Part shown: positions 44,017-56,165 of the stretch, piece by piece | Layout of the letters: each line of letters opens with the position of its first letter | Numbering within the stretch: position 1 is the first letter of the stretch | Source: Anniella stebbinsi | Taxonomy: Eukaryota > Chordata > Lepidosauria > Squamata > Anniellidae | Length of the DNA stretch: 64,000 nucleotides | Direction: 5' to 3' | Assembly: GCA_029215795.1 (NCBI GenBank) | Contig: JARDYH010000001.1 | Coordinates: 117,950,533-118,014,532, forward strand | The notes under the pieces: generated by a model | Database searches by the model: none | Told to the model about the DNA's origin: nothing | Seen by the model: only the letters and a program-made list of their open reading frames with translations | Program-made: the position numbers and the translations under genes

Positions 44017-45439
44017 CAGCAGAGGTGGGAGCATGCAAAGAGAGGACCGTGAGGAGAGTTTTCTTTATTTTACCTGAGCCTAGCCTTTCTGTTGCCTAAG
44101 AGTGTCAGGATGCAAAACTGAAGGGATCATGGGAACTGCAACTGCAGCAGTTCTGGGTAGAGCTACATCTCCCATGACTGCTTGGGCTCTGTACAAGGAC
44201 CCTTTCTGAGCCAGAAAGACAGCACAATGGAGAAGGAGTGAGACAGGGGAGGGAAAGCTGCCCTCTAATCCTCTTATGTGCCTCTTGAAAGGTAAGGAAA
44301 GGAGGGTGCGTTTTTTTAAAGGGGACACTGGCTGGGAGGGCTTTGGGAGCGCTGGGTGGGGACATTTTATTCTGTACATGAGAACAATTTGGAGGCTTTA
44401 AAAATTGCTTCTTAAATCTCCCCTGAAGTTCATTTCCAATGCTAGCTCAAAAGAGCTTCACTGGCATCTCTAGGTACAGGACCAAATGTCATCATTTTTC
44501 CCTTGCAGATATCCTGAGACATTGACAGCTGTGTGACAGAAAGAAATTAAACATATGAATGTTTACACTTGTCATACAATTGTTAAGGGTCTCATCTCTG
44601 ATGAATTGCTATTTGGGTCCCCTATTTCTGAAACCATTTTTCTTGTTTACCTGCCTAAGTAATGCCTAAACTTCTATGGTAGAAATGCCCAAAATGGGTT
44701 CACAGAATGTATTTACTGTTTGTCCAAAATATATTTTTACGTATTTTAAATAGGATTGTAACTATTTTATTTAGGGGGACTTTTTCCCATTTAGGCCCAA
44801 TGATGTTTTAACTACGGACTGAGATGTTTTATGTTAATGCTGCTGCTATTTCGTCTGCATTATCTTCTTGTGGTGAAGATTATATTTTAGCATTATATGA
44901 TGTATATTTTGCTTCTAAACTATCTTGAATATGTATGCCACAAGAAGGTAGAATAAAATACTACTCCAAATAAAATAAAAAGATACCTGCAAACATGTTT
45001 AAGTGGTGCATGGATATCTGCACTATTGTATGCAAGGATTGGGAAAGGAATAGGTGGTGGAGTAGGCTATCTCTTGATAGTCCTGGAGGGTAGTTAGATG
45101 CTGATTGTTCTGTTGCCTAGTTCCCCTTTTTAAAAAGCGCTTGCATTCTTGGATGTCTGGACATATGAGTCCTGGGCAGCCAGGTCCTCTTTCTCCTCCT
45201 CCTCACCTGACTGTGAGAGAACAGTGGTATCCTAAGTCTTTCAAGCTAAGAACCAGAAGCTGCCCAGATGTTTGGACTGTGCTGGATAAACTGGTGAGGA
45301 CAGATAGGCCCAATTTATTGTGACTGCCTCCCCACTGGGGTTGCTTTCCCATTAATCCACTGCTAATCCATGAACTCTGAAAGCTGTTAATTGGAAGTTC
45401 AGAAGAGGAGTAGATAATTTACAAGAAAATGGACAAGGT
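44017..45439. other. Background, no gene recognised
   Basis: About 44110-44190 has inverted GGGAACTGCAACTGCAGCAG and AGCTACATCTCCCATGAC words resembling a MITE fragment. About 44740-44985 ends GGTAGAATAAAATAC and AAATAAAATAAAA, possibly a LINE tail. No gene. Confidence 0.4.
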
Positions 45440-46080
45440 GAATGTAGTACTGCAGACTGTACAGCCAGACTGCTCTCTGGAACATCACATAAAGACCATA
45501 TTACACCAGTCTTAAAGGGATTGCACTGGCTGCTTATATGCTTCCAGTCAGAATTCAAGGTGTTGGTGATGACATTAAAAGCCTTAAACAGCTTGGGACC
45601 TTGATACTCGAGGGAGCACCACTCCCTATATGACGCACCACTCCTTATATATGCCTGCATGAGATTTGAGATCTGTTTGAGGAGCCCTCATTTGCTTCCC
45701 ACCAACGTAAAACATACATTATGGTGACACATGAGAGAGGGCTGTTTATGTTGTGACAACCCTGTTATAGAATGCCTTCCCTTTGGAGGCTCGACTCATT
45801 TTGGTGCCAAGTTAAAACATGGCTTTTTATCAACACCTTTGAGGGCTAAATTTGCCTAAAAGCTTCACATAGTTTTAATTGTTTTTATTGCTTTTACATG
45901 TTCTACTGGTTTTAGCTTGTTAATACTTTAATATATTTTAGCTGTGTACATTATTTATTGTTTTATACTGTTTGAATTGATTTAATCTGTACACCGCCCT
46001 GAGATCCCAATGATATAGGGTGGGATACAAATGTTTTAATAATTAAATAAATAAATAAATAAATAAATACATAAATAAAA
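45440..46080 (+). mobile_element. L2/CR1-L3-like LINE 3' end with tail
   Basis: Plus-strand translation with stops: HITPVLKGL-like text, FQSEFKVLVMTLKALNSLGP, later GGSTHFGAKLKHGFLSTP. It is followed by the family's 3' untranslated tail ACACCGCCCTGAGATCCC, GGGTGGGATACAAATG and an (AAAT)n repeat (46043-46080). 5'-truncated. The 102-aa minus-strand frame is antisense to it. Confidence 0.85.
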
Positions 46081-47367
46081 TAGGAGATAGGCAAAGCTGT
46101 GCACTTGTGAAGGATCAGGAAATAAAAACAAAACAAAAATGGAATACATTTGCACATTTTGGAAGCCATAACTTTTTTTTTTAAAAAGGTGGTGAACATG
46201 TTTAGGACACTTCCATGTGTCATTTCTGTATTGGTGGAGGAGTGAACAAAACTGATGAAGGGAAAGGAAGCTGGAGGCAGCACTAGCAAGATCACGAAGA
46301 ATGGCCAGGCTTTTTACCACTCTTGCCAGGCAAGAGTGTTGCTACTTGGGACAAGCCATCATGCTGGATTTGGATGTCACAATCAGCCTCCCTCAACAAC
46401 TTAACAACAAGCCATGGGTTCTCATGGTGGCTTTTGCTAGTTAACAAATCATGCTGACTCATCTGCGTCACACTAAGCCTCTCTGATACAAACAAGGTTC
46501 ATAACCCCCCCATGGCTTATCATGTTATGTGAACCCAGTCAGTGTCTCTCTCTCCCTCCCTTTCCCAATTTCCACCTTCAGTAAATGGAAGCATCTGACA
46601 ATGTAGGGTGGGGGTAATGAAACCAACTGCCTATGGGGTTTGATTTGTGATTTGGTTTGTGATGAGTGCTCTGTTAGAATTCAATATTCCACACTGAGGG
46701 TTATTTAAGTTTTAGGATCCCCATCCCATATTATTGTACTCATAAGGGCTTTTCAGAATCCATTATATTCACTTGTTCTCATATAAGATCAAAAGCCTGA
46801 ATAATTTGAGAATGTGGTTTTAAACAAGCTTGTTCATCAAGTGGGCTGATCCAAGTTCCTCTACCGCTATTATTAGCTGAGATAAAACGGCAAAAATGTA
46901 GGCCTTAAGTCTTAGGAAGACATTCACAAACAAATCCGTCAAAATCTCTTTACTTTTTTTTTTTAAAAAATAGGAATTTCCATCAGAAAAAATGGTTTAC
47001 CAGCAGCTACTAGATCCACCAGTCACAAAGATCTGGCTTGATAAAAATGTGCCAACTGCACAGTAACTACTGCCACTTAATTTCCTCAGATGATGGGATC
47101 TATTAAAGGGAAGAATACTTTCTAAAATATGTACATGGGAATACCTACATCACATTTTATATTAACAGAATCCATGAGGCATGATCCAGTGAAAATTAAA
47201 CACTTTGAAATCAAGTCCCATTCATTTCATAGGGGATTTAAACATTTAAATCAATGAGATTGAACTATGCTTAGTATCTACTGAATTGTGACCATTAGGT
47301 TTAGTAACATCCACAAACTGTTTTTATAGGGCGGGGGGGGGGGGGTCCACCCTTAAAGGTTTCTCTA
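46081..47367. other. Background, decayed repeat, no gene
   Basis: About 46320-46540 carries CAAGCCATCATGCTGG, CAACAAGCCATGGGTTC and CATGGCTTATCATGTTATG, a dispersed family also seen near 32810-33000. G-run at 47333-47345. No exon evidence. Confidence 0.4.

Positions 47368-47434
<67 letters not shown>
47368..47434. repeat. (TA)n(TG)n(TA)n microsatellite
   Basis: TA about 47368-47391, TG to about 47413, TA to about 47434. Confidence 0.95.
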
Positions 47435-47932
47435 GTAAGACTGGTTGAAGAATGCTCTTTCATTCTTCAAATGCACTTCGGCACATTTAGAAGTGCATTA
47501 TACAGGGAAAACATGGTTGCTTGCTCCATGAAAAAAGAGACAATTGTGTCTAATTTGTTCTCATCCCTTTACCAAACGGACTCAATAAGCTCTGCTCACA
47601 AAAGACGAGTTCCCCTCTTCATGGGGAGCAGTGAATTGTGAGGCAGCGAAGGGAGAAAGGTTGGTGGAGAGCGGTGGCACAGCTTCCACAGCAGCACAGA
47701 CCCAGCAGCAGCATCTCCTTCTCAGTAGAGGATTAGTGAACCAATCAGCATGATGATGGAGTGTGGTCAAAGAGGCAGATCCAGCAGAGTGGGATCTCTC
47801 ATTTGTTCTGCCTCCAGTTCAACCTGTGGCTCCAAAAGGCAGTCTTCCTATGCAGCTCCAGGATTGCAGTTGCTGACTTCCCCACCCACCCACCTTCTCC
47901 TTGTAGTAAGATGTCTTGGAATGGCAGCAGTA
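47435..47932. other. Background, no gene recognised
   Basis: Nothing recognised. Contains short CAGCAGCAG words (about 47691-47710). Confidence 0.45.
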
Positions 47933-49680
47933 GTCAACAGTAGGGATGTGCAGGGACCTCCCAGATCAGATCGGGACCCGGATTGGGACCTCCAATTTTG
48001 TCCCGGATCAGATCGGACAAAATCGGAGCCCCCCCGGACCGGATCAGGCCCGATCCCGATCCAAAAACTGGACATCCGATTTTTGGATCGGCCGCCATTT
48101 TTGTTTTCCCCATAGACTTGCATTGGGGGAAAGAAAGCTTTTCCCCAATGCAAGTCTATGGGGAAAAAATGGCGGCAGGTGGTTGAATGGGGGCCTAACT
48201 CCCCCTCCCTGTTCCTCCCCCCCCCTGCGGTTACCTCCTGGGGCCACGGCCCCAGGAGATAAGCCCCCCCCTTGCGATTCTCCTTATCTGCCATGGCCGT
48301 CCTCTGCCATCCACGGCCGCCCGGGTGGCAGCAGATGGCAGTGGACGGCCCTGGCTGGTAAGCCCCCCCTTATGCTCTTCCTTCACCTGCCGGAGATCTA
48401 CTGAGAACTAGGCTTCACAGCCTAGTCCTCAGTAGAGCACCAGGTGATGCTCTAGTGAGGAATAGGCCGCAAACCCTAGTTCTCAGTAGATCTCCGGCAG
48501 GTGAAGAAAGAAGATGCCCCGGCAGGTAAGTGGACCCCCTCCCTCCCTCCTCCCCCCCCCGCAATCCTCACCTGGCCAGGCTGTCTGCTTCCATTGGCGG
48601 GCACCCGCTGGCGCCCACCAATGGAAGCGGACAGCCCCCCCAGGTAAGCCACCCCTGCTCCTTACCTGGCGGGGCGTCCTCCTCCTTCCATTGCCGGAGA
48701 TCTACTGAGAACTAGGCTTCGCAGTCTAGTCCTCAGTAGAGAGCCAGGTGATGATGTCATCACCTGGCGCTCTACTGAGGACTAGGCTGCAAAGCCTAGT
48801 TCTCAGTAGATCTCTGGCAAGGGAAGGAGAAGGCCGCCCCCCCAGGTAAGCCCCCCCCCCGCAATCCTGACCTGGCCGGGCTGTCCGTGGAAGTGGACAG
48901 CCCTCCCAGGTAAGCCCCCCCCGCTGTCCGCTTCCATCGGTGGGCGCCCGCCGATGGTAGCAGACAGCCCCCCCAGGTAAGCCACCCCTGCTCCTTACCT
49001 GGCGAGGCGTCCTCCTCCTTCCGTTGCCAGAGATCTACTGAGGACTAGGCTGTGACGCCTAGTTCTCAGTAGATCTCCAGCAATGGAAGGAGAAGGACGC
49101 CCCCCCAGGTAAGCCCCCCCGCGATCCTCACCTGGCCGGGCTGTCCATGGAAGTGGACAGCCACCCCAGGTAAGCCACCCCCCACTCCTTACCTGGTGGG
49201 GCATCCTCCTTCTACTGTTGCCGGTAAACTACTGTGAACTAGGCCTCTCGGCCTAGTTTACAGGAGAGCGCAAGGTGATGACATCATCACCTGGCACTTC
49301 CCTGTAAACTAGGCCGCGAAGCCTAGGTCACAGTAGTTTACCGGCAATGGAAGGAGGAGGACACCCCCCCAGGTAAGCCCTCCCCCCATGATCCTCACCT
49401 GGCCGGGCTGTCTGCTTCCATCGGCGGGCACCCACTGGCACCTGCCGATGGAAGCAGACAGCCCTCCCAGGTAAGCCCCCCACTGCTGTCTGCTTCCATC
49501 GGCGGGCGCCCGCTGATCCTCCGATTTTTTCCAACCCAGATCGGGTCCTTCCAGACCGGTTTGGAAAAGATCGGACAATCCAGTGGGGGGATCAGAAATC
49601 GGATAATTGCATCCGATTTCCCCTGGATTGGCTCCAGATCGTGGTTTGGAGCCGATCCAGTGCACACCCCTAGTCAATAG
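47933..49680. mobile_element. Non-autonomous hAT-type element B (47941-49672 plus TSD)
   Basis: Termini TAGGGATGTGCA (47941) and TGCACACCCCTA (ending 49672) are identical to those of element A. Flanks GTCAACAG (47933-47940) and GTCAATAG (49673-49680) match at 7 of 8. Subterminal GATCGGG/CCCGATC words and the CCCCATAGACTTGCATTG hairpin (48108-48163) are shared with A. The middle is a chain of palindromic modules bordered by CAGGTAAG or close variants. No transposase frame; the 122-152-aa frames are palindrome translations. Confidence 0.9.
48381..49475. repeat. Chain of splice-donor-bounded palindromic modules
   Basis: Modules: 48381-48506 (bounded by CAGGTGAAG), about 48566-48648, 48661-48850 (190 bp), about 48867-48914, 48994-49113, about 49127-49174, 49188-49377 (190 bp) and about 49396-49475. 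Exact CAGGTAAG on the plus strand starts at 48523, 48641, 48843, 48907, 48974, 49106, 49167, 49370 and 49468; on the minus strand at 48661-48668, 48994-49001 and 49188-49195. The 190-bp modules are centred on GGTGATGATGTCATCACC or its complement. Arms of alternate modules are CTACTGAGAACTAGGC-type and CTTCCATCGGCGGGC-type. Confidence 0.88.
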
Positions 49681-52020
49681 TTAATGGGGCTGGGAAAGAA
49701 TTTTACCTGCACACCAATTGGCAAAGACTGCAGGGTTTTTGCCTTCCCCATTGCAAAATTAATTTTATAGTGAATTAGTTGATCTGGGCTATCAGTATAT
49801 TCTGTGTGAATGCTTCATTTTATAACATTTGTCACAACTTACGAAGGCATGATAGGCATTGGGCTGGCTGCATTGGTGAGGGGGAGCGGGATTGGCCTCC
49901 CCGCTCCCCCACAGTGAGGATTCCCATAAGGGATCTTGGGGACATGGTGCCAAGACCAGACCAGGATGGGGGCTGTGAGCTGGCCATGCTCGTGGTGGTG
50001 GCAAGGGGTTCACATTAGTGGTCCATGCCGTGGTGTGCCCTGGGGTAATAGAAAAGGGGTTCTAAGCACTGCTCACACAACCTCTTCTACTTTCCCTTGC
50101 CTGCTTTCTCCCATTTCCATCACACAGGATAGAACTTAGAAACAGAACATAGAGGGGGACATCAACTGATTTTTTTTTTTTACATTGCTAAAAAAATAAT
50201 GTGTTCTAGCTCACAAAGACAATCTATCCTATTTACTTGTCTGCTAACACATGTTCCTGCATGATTCTCTAAGCCTAACACAAATCACAAGATGAGAAAA
50301 AGGTCTAAAAAGACAATCTTACAATTTTTTTCAAAAAAAGAATTACCACCACCTGCATCAAAATGTAACCCAATCTAGTCCAATCTGTGCTCTGTTATTA
50401 AGATTAGTGTTTCTCTGTGATTCAAAGAGCCTAATGAAAAGTCTACCAATGTTCAAAAATTTAAAGAACTAACCTGCTCAGAAGCACACCCTACAGAGTT
50501 TGACTTACTACCAAATGTAGATAGAATTGCAGGCTAAATTAGCTATTCGAAGCAAAAAGAGTCTGAACTTTTAAGTTGTTTGTTGAAAACAAAATGGCAT
50601 AAAGTAGGATTTGGTGGAAAGTACTACCACTTAATCTGCCCTAACTAGCTATCCCTTAACACATTAATTCAAGGGGGAATACAATAATTCTCTTTCCAAA
50701 AAAATCAGAAGCCACCAACAGTGCCACATTGTCTTCAGTTTACATCATGAAAAGCTAATATCATCACCAAAGGGCTTAAATCACAGCTGGGAATTAAGGA
50801 CAAAAGAAGGAAAAGGTCACAGTGTGCATAAATATGAATATTTACATAAATAGTTTATTATGAAAAGTAAAATAGAACTATTTGGTGCCACAAATTACCA
50901 TGCTATATATGTAAACAAAAAGAGAGAGAGAAAAATGCAAAAGAATTTCTAAAAATGAGTTTATAAATGTAATGCTGCCTTATAAATTAAAGATTTTCTC
51001 CAATAATATGTCCCCTCCGATTTGGCTCTCTAGTACAAAAGCAGCACCTATCATGGTTCACCAACACATGCACAGTTTATATGGTCAGAGTCTAACATTT
51101 GTGACTATTAAATACATATACTAATCTGGAAATAAATGAAAGAAAATAATAAAGACAAAAGAAAAGAAAGAACACAGAACACAGAAAGACTGGAACAAAG
51201 TAAAACATGACCAAATGCCTGGAACTTTATCTCCTTAGCATAAATATTACCAAGCAGCCTAGGCTAGTGTCGAGTCTATACTGATGCTCCAAAGTCTCCA
51301 AAGTCAGAGGCTGACAGGCATCCAAGGTGATGTTCAAGTCTGTGCTGCTCCGGTTTTTTGCCCATTTAGCTGGGGTACTGTGGAAGGGGAGGGAAGGAGG
51401 CTGGAGAGGCATGGGGATATTCCATAACTCAGTCTCTCCAGTCCCCTCCCTTCCCCACCAACAGAAATGTCCCCTATACCTTCTTGCTTTTGCAGCCTCA
51501 GAGAGGCAGCCAGCATAGTTCTCTCTGTTCCAGCTGTGACGGGGAGGGGATTTCTGGATTTGAGGTTGGAGCCTCAATGGATTTGAAATATCCTATAGCC
51601 ATCCAGAAGCTGTCTAAGGGATGTAGGATTACTCCCTTAGGTGACTAAAGCGGTAGCTGAAGAATCCATGCTGCAAATGCCTGTAAGAAAAGACTTGCCT
51701 GCCTTAGCTGACTGAAATTTCTTTAACTGTTTGGCCAAACATCTCACCTTAGCAAATTGTCTTCTCTCATTTGAAACCTGTTAGGTGATCAAGCATGATC
51801 TCATTGTTGCCAAAATCCCACCTAAACTGTCCTCTTTGCCTGGCTGTACAAAGCAGTTTTGTTTTTAGTTGAAGCCCACAGAAGTTGAACAATGACAGGG
51901 CCCACTCCGGACCCATGTGTGGAACACAATAGGCTCATTCACTATCAAGCTGAAAATTAGATGTTTATTTTGCCCAAATAAACCTGTGTAGGCTATTCCC
52001 AAAGCCCAGGGGCATGCAAA
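49681..52020. other. Background, no gene recognised
   Basis: AT-rich with a T-run at 50170-50180 and unique-looking sequence from about 50160 to 51230. No exon or structured repeat recognised. The 116-aa minus-strand frame at 51227-51577 has no recognisable motif. Confidence 0.45.
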
Positions 52021-52970
52021 TTAGGTCCCCTCCACAAGGATTCGCTTTTGCGCCCGGTTAGGAGATTATGCACACTATCCCTGAAGCGCCTTTACGCCTA
52101 ATACCTCTGCACGAGAGGCGGCGACAAAAGGCGCTCCCCTTCCCTCTGGCAGGCTGTGGGCAGCAGGCGTGCGCTCCTCCTTCTCGCCTTCCTTTACCCC
52201 CTCTTCTTCCTCCTCCTCCTCTCGCCGGGCCCCCCGCCGCGAGTGCCGGGGATCACAGAGAGCCCGCCGCCGCCGCCGGCACCGCCACCTCCGTCCCCGA
52301 GTGCTCGCGCCCCATGCAACGCGCGCGGCGGCAAGAGCAGGAGACGCCCCTTTGGCATTCCCGCTCCCCACCCCTCGGTTTCACCGGAGAGAAATAGTCA
52401 AGTGCGCCTTTCGTGAGGGTCCGTTTCCCAGCCTCCCCTCCCCCTTCTCCAAGGAAAACGTTCTCCCACGGCCCCTTCTCATCCCCTCCCCCAAGAGTTG
52501 CTCCCCGTACCTGCGTGGCTCATCTTCCGGAGTCTCCCCCTGCGCAGCTCGCCCTCTCTTGCTCTCACCCTTCTCGCCTCGCCGGCTTCAAATCATGTTC
52601 CTGGCAGCCAGGCGCTGACTAGCTCCCTCCGCCGGAGCCCCCGGGGTTGCTGAAGTTCAGGTCGGGGCATGGAGCGATCGGAAAGGGGGTGAGGAAGGAA
52701 GTTGCAGCCGGGGGAGGGCTTTTGACAGCGGTGGCAGCAGTCAAAATGCGCTTTAATGGACGGAGCAAAATAAAACTCGCTAATTAACGCGCATTCGATA
52801 ATGCACACAATCGGGGAGATAACGCGCCTCTACGCCCCATTTGCGCTCCTCTCTTGTAGAGGTAATTTTTTAATGAGACTTGAAAGAGCTTTAAATCGCT
52901 CTTCTTGTAGAGGTAAATTTTTTAATGCACCTTGACAGAGCTTTAAATGCCTCTTGTAGAGGCAGCCTTA
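52021..52970. mobile_element. PIF/Harbinger-like element with foreign insert (52024-52967)
   Basis: The terminal inverted repeats GGTCCCCTCCAC (52024) and its counterpart GTAGAGGCAGCC (ending 52967) are flanked by the 3-bp duplication TTA (52021-52023 and 52968-52970), as PIF/Harbinger elements produce. About 110 bp on the left and 165 bp on the right align base by base with the intact copy at 57191-57545. Between them (about 52135-52742) lies roughly 600 bp of CpG-rich DNA absent from that copy. CTTGTAGAGG at the right end is repeated at 52853, 52904 and 52953, a local tandem expansion. Confidence 0.82.
52135..52742 (-). other. CpG-rich insert resembling a captured promoter and first exon
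   Basis: GC- and CpG-rich, unlike its surroundings. On the minus strand it reads as a plausible leader followed by CCGGAAG (ETS-like), ATG at 52523-52521, three further codons (S, H, A), and a splice donor CAG|GTACGG with GT at 52510-52509. On the plus strand a frame at 52156-52416 starts only from GTG and gives a leucine-rich then proline-rich peptide, most likely a by-product of CT-rich DNA. I do not recognise the donor gene. A lineage-specific GC-rich island unrelated to any gene is the alternative. Confidence 0.4.
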
Positions 52971-53247
52971 GATGTCTGAGAAAAATGTTTTCAGAAGAGA
53001 GACATAAGTAGATATTATACTGTAAGAAGGTGCCATTGATCACCCCCCCACACACACAAAAGCACTTCACACACAAAAACACAACAAGTACTATATAAAT
53101 AAAAACAAAACTAGAGGGAGGCTAATACAAAATGCAAGGCTAACATGGCTGTTTTAAGTAGTAATCAGGATTTTAAAAGCCAAATTTAGTAGAGGCATGG
53201 CTGTGCCTTATTACGTTTCTATATTAACCAGAAGTCCACATCAATTC
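52971..53247. other. Background, no gene recognised
   Basis: Short AC-rich and A-rich tracts (about 53041-53095); nothing recognised. Confidence 0.45.
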
Positions 53248-53394
53248 TTATAACACAGCCTTCGCCAAGCTACACCCCCCAGTTTTGAACTTCAAGTCTG
53301 TCACTCCACTCAGCAGGGCCAATGGTCAAGAGTGCTGGGAGTTGTGATCCTAAACATCTAAATGGGCATGACATTGGGGAAGACTGCTATAACC
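53248..53394. mobile_element. CAG-terminal hAT MITE, second copy (53256-53386)
   Basis: Fold-back resembling 33859-33994: CAGCCTTCGCCAAGCTACAC at the left, GGGCATGACATTGGGGAAGA at the right, inner GGCCAATGGTCA and GCTGGGAGTTGTG. Flanks TTATAACA and CTATAACC match at 6 of 8. More diverged, so older. Confidence 0.7.
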
Positions 53395-53439
53395 CTTCCA
53401 CCAGCAAAACCTAAATTTCCTAACTAGTTGCACCCTAAA

Positions 53440-53600
53440 GTTCCTAACCAGGGCTCAGATTCCCCCTCCCCTCTCTGGTGGAGCCATGGGGAGGCTGCCA
53501 ATGGTGTGCCTCCATGCCTCGTCTCCCACCCCCACCCACAATCACTTCCCCATGCCCAGGCTGCGCAGGGTTTGGAAGTAAGGCATTTCTCCTCACACAG
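53440..53600 (+). repeat. Diverged single arm of the 25803 fold-back
   Basis: GGTGGAGCCATGGGGAGGCT, GCCAATGGTGTGCCTCCATG, CCCACCCACAATCACTTCCC and CCCAGGCTG follow the same order as the right arm at about 26128-26225. Only one arm is recognised here. Confidence 0.55.
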
Positions 53601-56119
53601 GTTCGCCATTGCAATTGTCCCCCACAAGCTGCTATTTCCTTCCCCCATGGGACAAAAAGAGCAGAGCACAAGTCACATAAGACGTAGCCAACCCTTCAGA
53701 AGATTTGCCTTGCCTTGACTGCTCACTTAAAACAAGTCAGTACAAGATTTCGATGCAATTATGCTCTACCATGAAGATAACTGAGTTCCAGAACCAACTT
53801 GTCCATTAAGCTCTCCAATCTGTATATGGGCTATATTTTAAAAAAAGATTTTTTCCTTTTTTAAAAAAAAATAAGTAGTTGTCACAAACCAATGATGGCT
53901 TTTATAACAGTACAATGACAAGTTAACTACAACACAAAGACTTACAGGTGTTCTACTCTAAATTATAGCTCTCCTTCACAACTTCTGCAGCTGTAACTCT
54001 AACACCAGCATCAAAGCGATTACTGAAAATCAGACATGGCCTATGGCTTTGCAGCAGTTCTATTGATGTGTCCAAATTACAAATATATCTTAACTTTGTT
54101 CAGTACTGACATTGCGTTTAGTCATGAAAAATCGGTTTGAAATTGTCTGCAACAGAATTTTTCAGTTCCTTAAATAAATATGAGAATGTAAATACCAAGC
54201 AGGATTTTTAAAAATCATTTTACATTGCAAAGCATACACAAAAACAGCATTACCCAGCACAATACTACATCCTGTATATTTTTCATTGCTAGTTCAAAGA
54301 AAGGGTGTTTACCAGCAGGTTCCAGCTGCTAGAGAGTGAAATAATATTCTCATTAACGACAAACAGGACAGGGAACATCCCTGCCCCAGCAGATATTTTT
54401 TTTTTTTAAAAAAAAGTTTTTTTACTTAAAAATCTTATTATTCCCTCTATTCAAAAACATTTCAAAGGTGTTTAGTTTTTAATGTTCACCAGTGAGCTCA
54501 GATTTCTTTTTGTCAGCTAGAATATTCAGTAGGATTTATAGTTATCTAATGCAAACATTTTCTCTGAGCCAAACAGTCTTTAGCTTCCTAATGGAGGCAT
54601 AACACAGTATGTTAATCAGAAGAACACATATCATTGGGAAAGTCTGCTTCAGGAAGTAACAAAATGCCCTCCATTATGATGGGCACAGTGAGACCCATAT
54701 ATTTCATGGATCCCTGGAGGAATACAATTCATGTGTGCTTTGCTCACAGAGAACCATTATCCCCAGCATTAGGTCACTGCCATAAAGGCTAAGAACCAAA
54801 GCATTAAAACAGTAGAGTTTGAAAATTCATCCAGTGGGACATATATGGCTAAATAAGACATAAAGCTTTGCACAGTCAAGACTGCCTTTTTAAAATGATG
54901 AATAAATTTGTACTATGGAGCTTCCTGAAATTCTGCTTTCCTCCTATGTGGAGTACTTTTATTCTTATACACTAAGGGAAAATAGCAAATCTAGTAAAAT
55001 GGGCTTTGAGATTAAAGGACAAAATCCCACTCTTTATTGTTTTTCTCTTTGCTAAATATATGCTTTCTTTGTTCTTATTGCTAAACTTCCCTATAATTTA
55101 CTGTTTCTCATTTTACTTTTATGAAAACTGTTCCTTGAGAGCTACATAAAATGGATGTTCATAGTGCTTTCATTTTTTTTCCTGAAAAGGAAAGTTTAAT
55201 AAGAGGTGTTTATCTGAATGTAATTTTCTTTGCATTTGGTGAAGATATTTATCTCTTTCTTCACTTTCATGGAGAAACAAGTAGTCAGAATCAAAGGAAT
55301 GATTTGCATCCTGTGGAAAGAAACACTGTTTCTGGAAACTGCACAAACTGATCTCATCTAAATTTAAAACTCTTCTTCTAATCCCTTAGGGAGAAAAATC
55401 TTAGTAACATTCAATAGTGTCACTCTAATTTAAATGCTATTTAAAATCTGCTATAGTGTATGATGAGATGAATTTGGGGAAACTTTTAATTAACTTTTTG
55501 TATTGGTGGTAAAAGTGGATTGCCTTTCCAATCTTAGGTTCTACTTTTAAGAGCCATTTCTCACATATTTTAAATGTGCACTTGTAAATATTTTACGCGG
55601 ACACATAAAATACATAAAAGACATACATTTTACTTGTAGTTTTTCTGTTGACAAACTACATTATGAACTTAGAGTAGACCCATTGAAATGAATGGGACTT
55701 AAGTTAGACTAACATTGGATGCAACCCATGGTTTCCTGCTACTTGAATTAACTGCAGAGAGCCACAGCATCATATCCTTTTGCCTGCTTCCTCCTCTTCT
55801 GCCCAAAAAGGAAATTGGCAGCATCCACTTACAACATTAAACTATGGTTCCCCATGATGTCCAAACAATGGTTTATGAAATCCTGGACTGTTCTCAATCC
55901 GTAGCTTAAACAAATCACTTTCCCCCCATATTTAGACATCACAGGGAACTCTGCCATATTTAAAAGTGGAGAGTTCTGATCTCTTCCTCTGGCGTATGAA
56001 AGAGGAGGAGTGGAGTGAGTGTGTGAACTCAAGTCTTGAGCAGGCTTGTTTACAATTGTGGAAAACAGAGGTTTCCTGTTATGTGTGAACCAAGCAGATA
56101 AACTCAAGAGTCCACAGAG

Positions 56120-56165
<46 letters not shown>

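Noticed and set aside
45352..45660. 102-aa minus-strand frame
   Set aside because: Antisense to the plus-strand LINE remnant at 45440-46080.
52156..52416. Frame resembling a signal peptide (leucine-rich start, then proline-rich)
   Set aside because: It begins only at GTG, derives from a CT-rich run, and has no recognisable mature domain. A captured-exon reading on the opposite strand fits the ATG and donor better.
52135..52742. CpG-island promoter of a resident host gene
   Set aside because: It lies wholly within the ends of a Harbinger-like element with a TTA duplication, so it was brought in by transposition or insertion. No downstream exon is visible in the window on the strand concerned.
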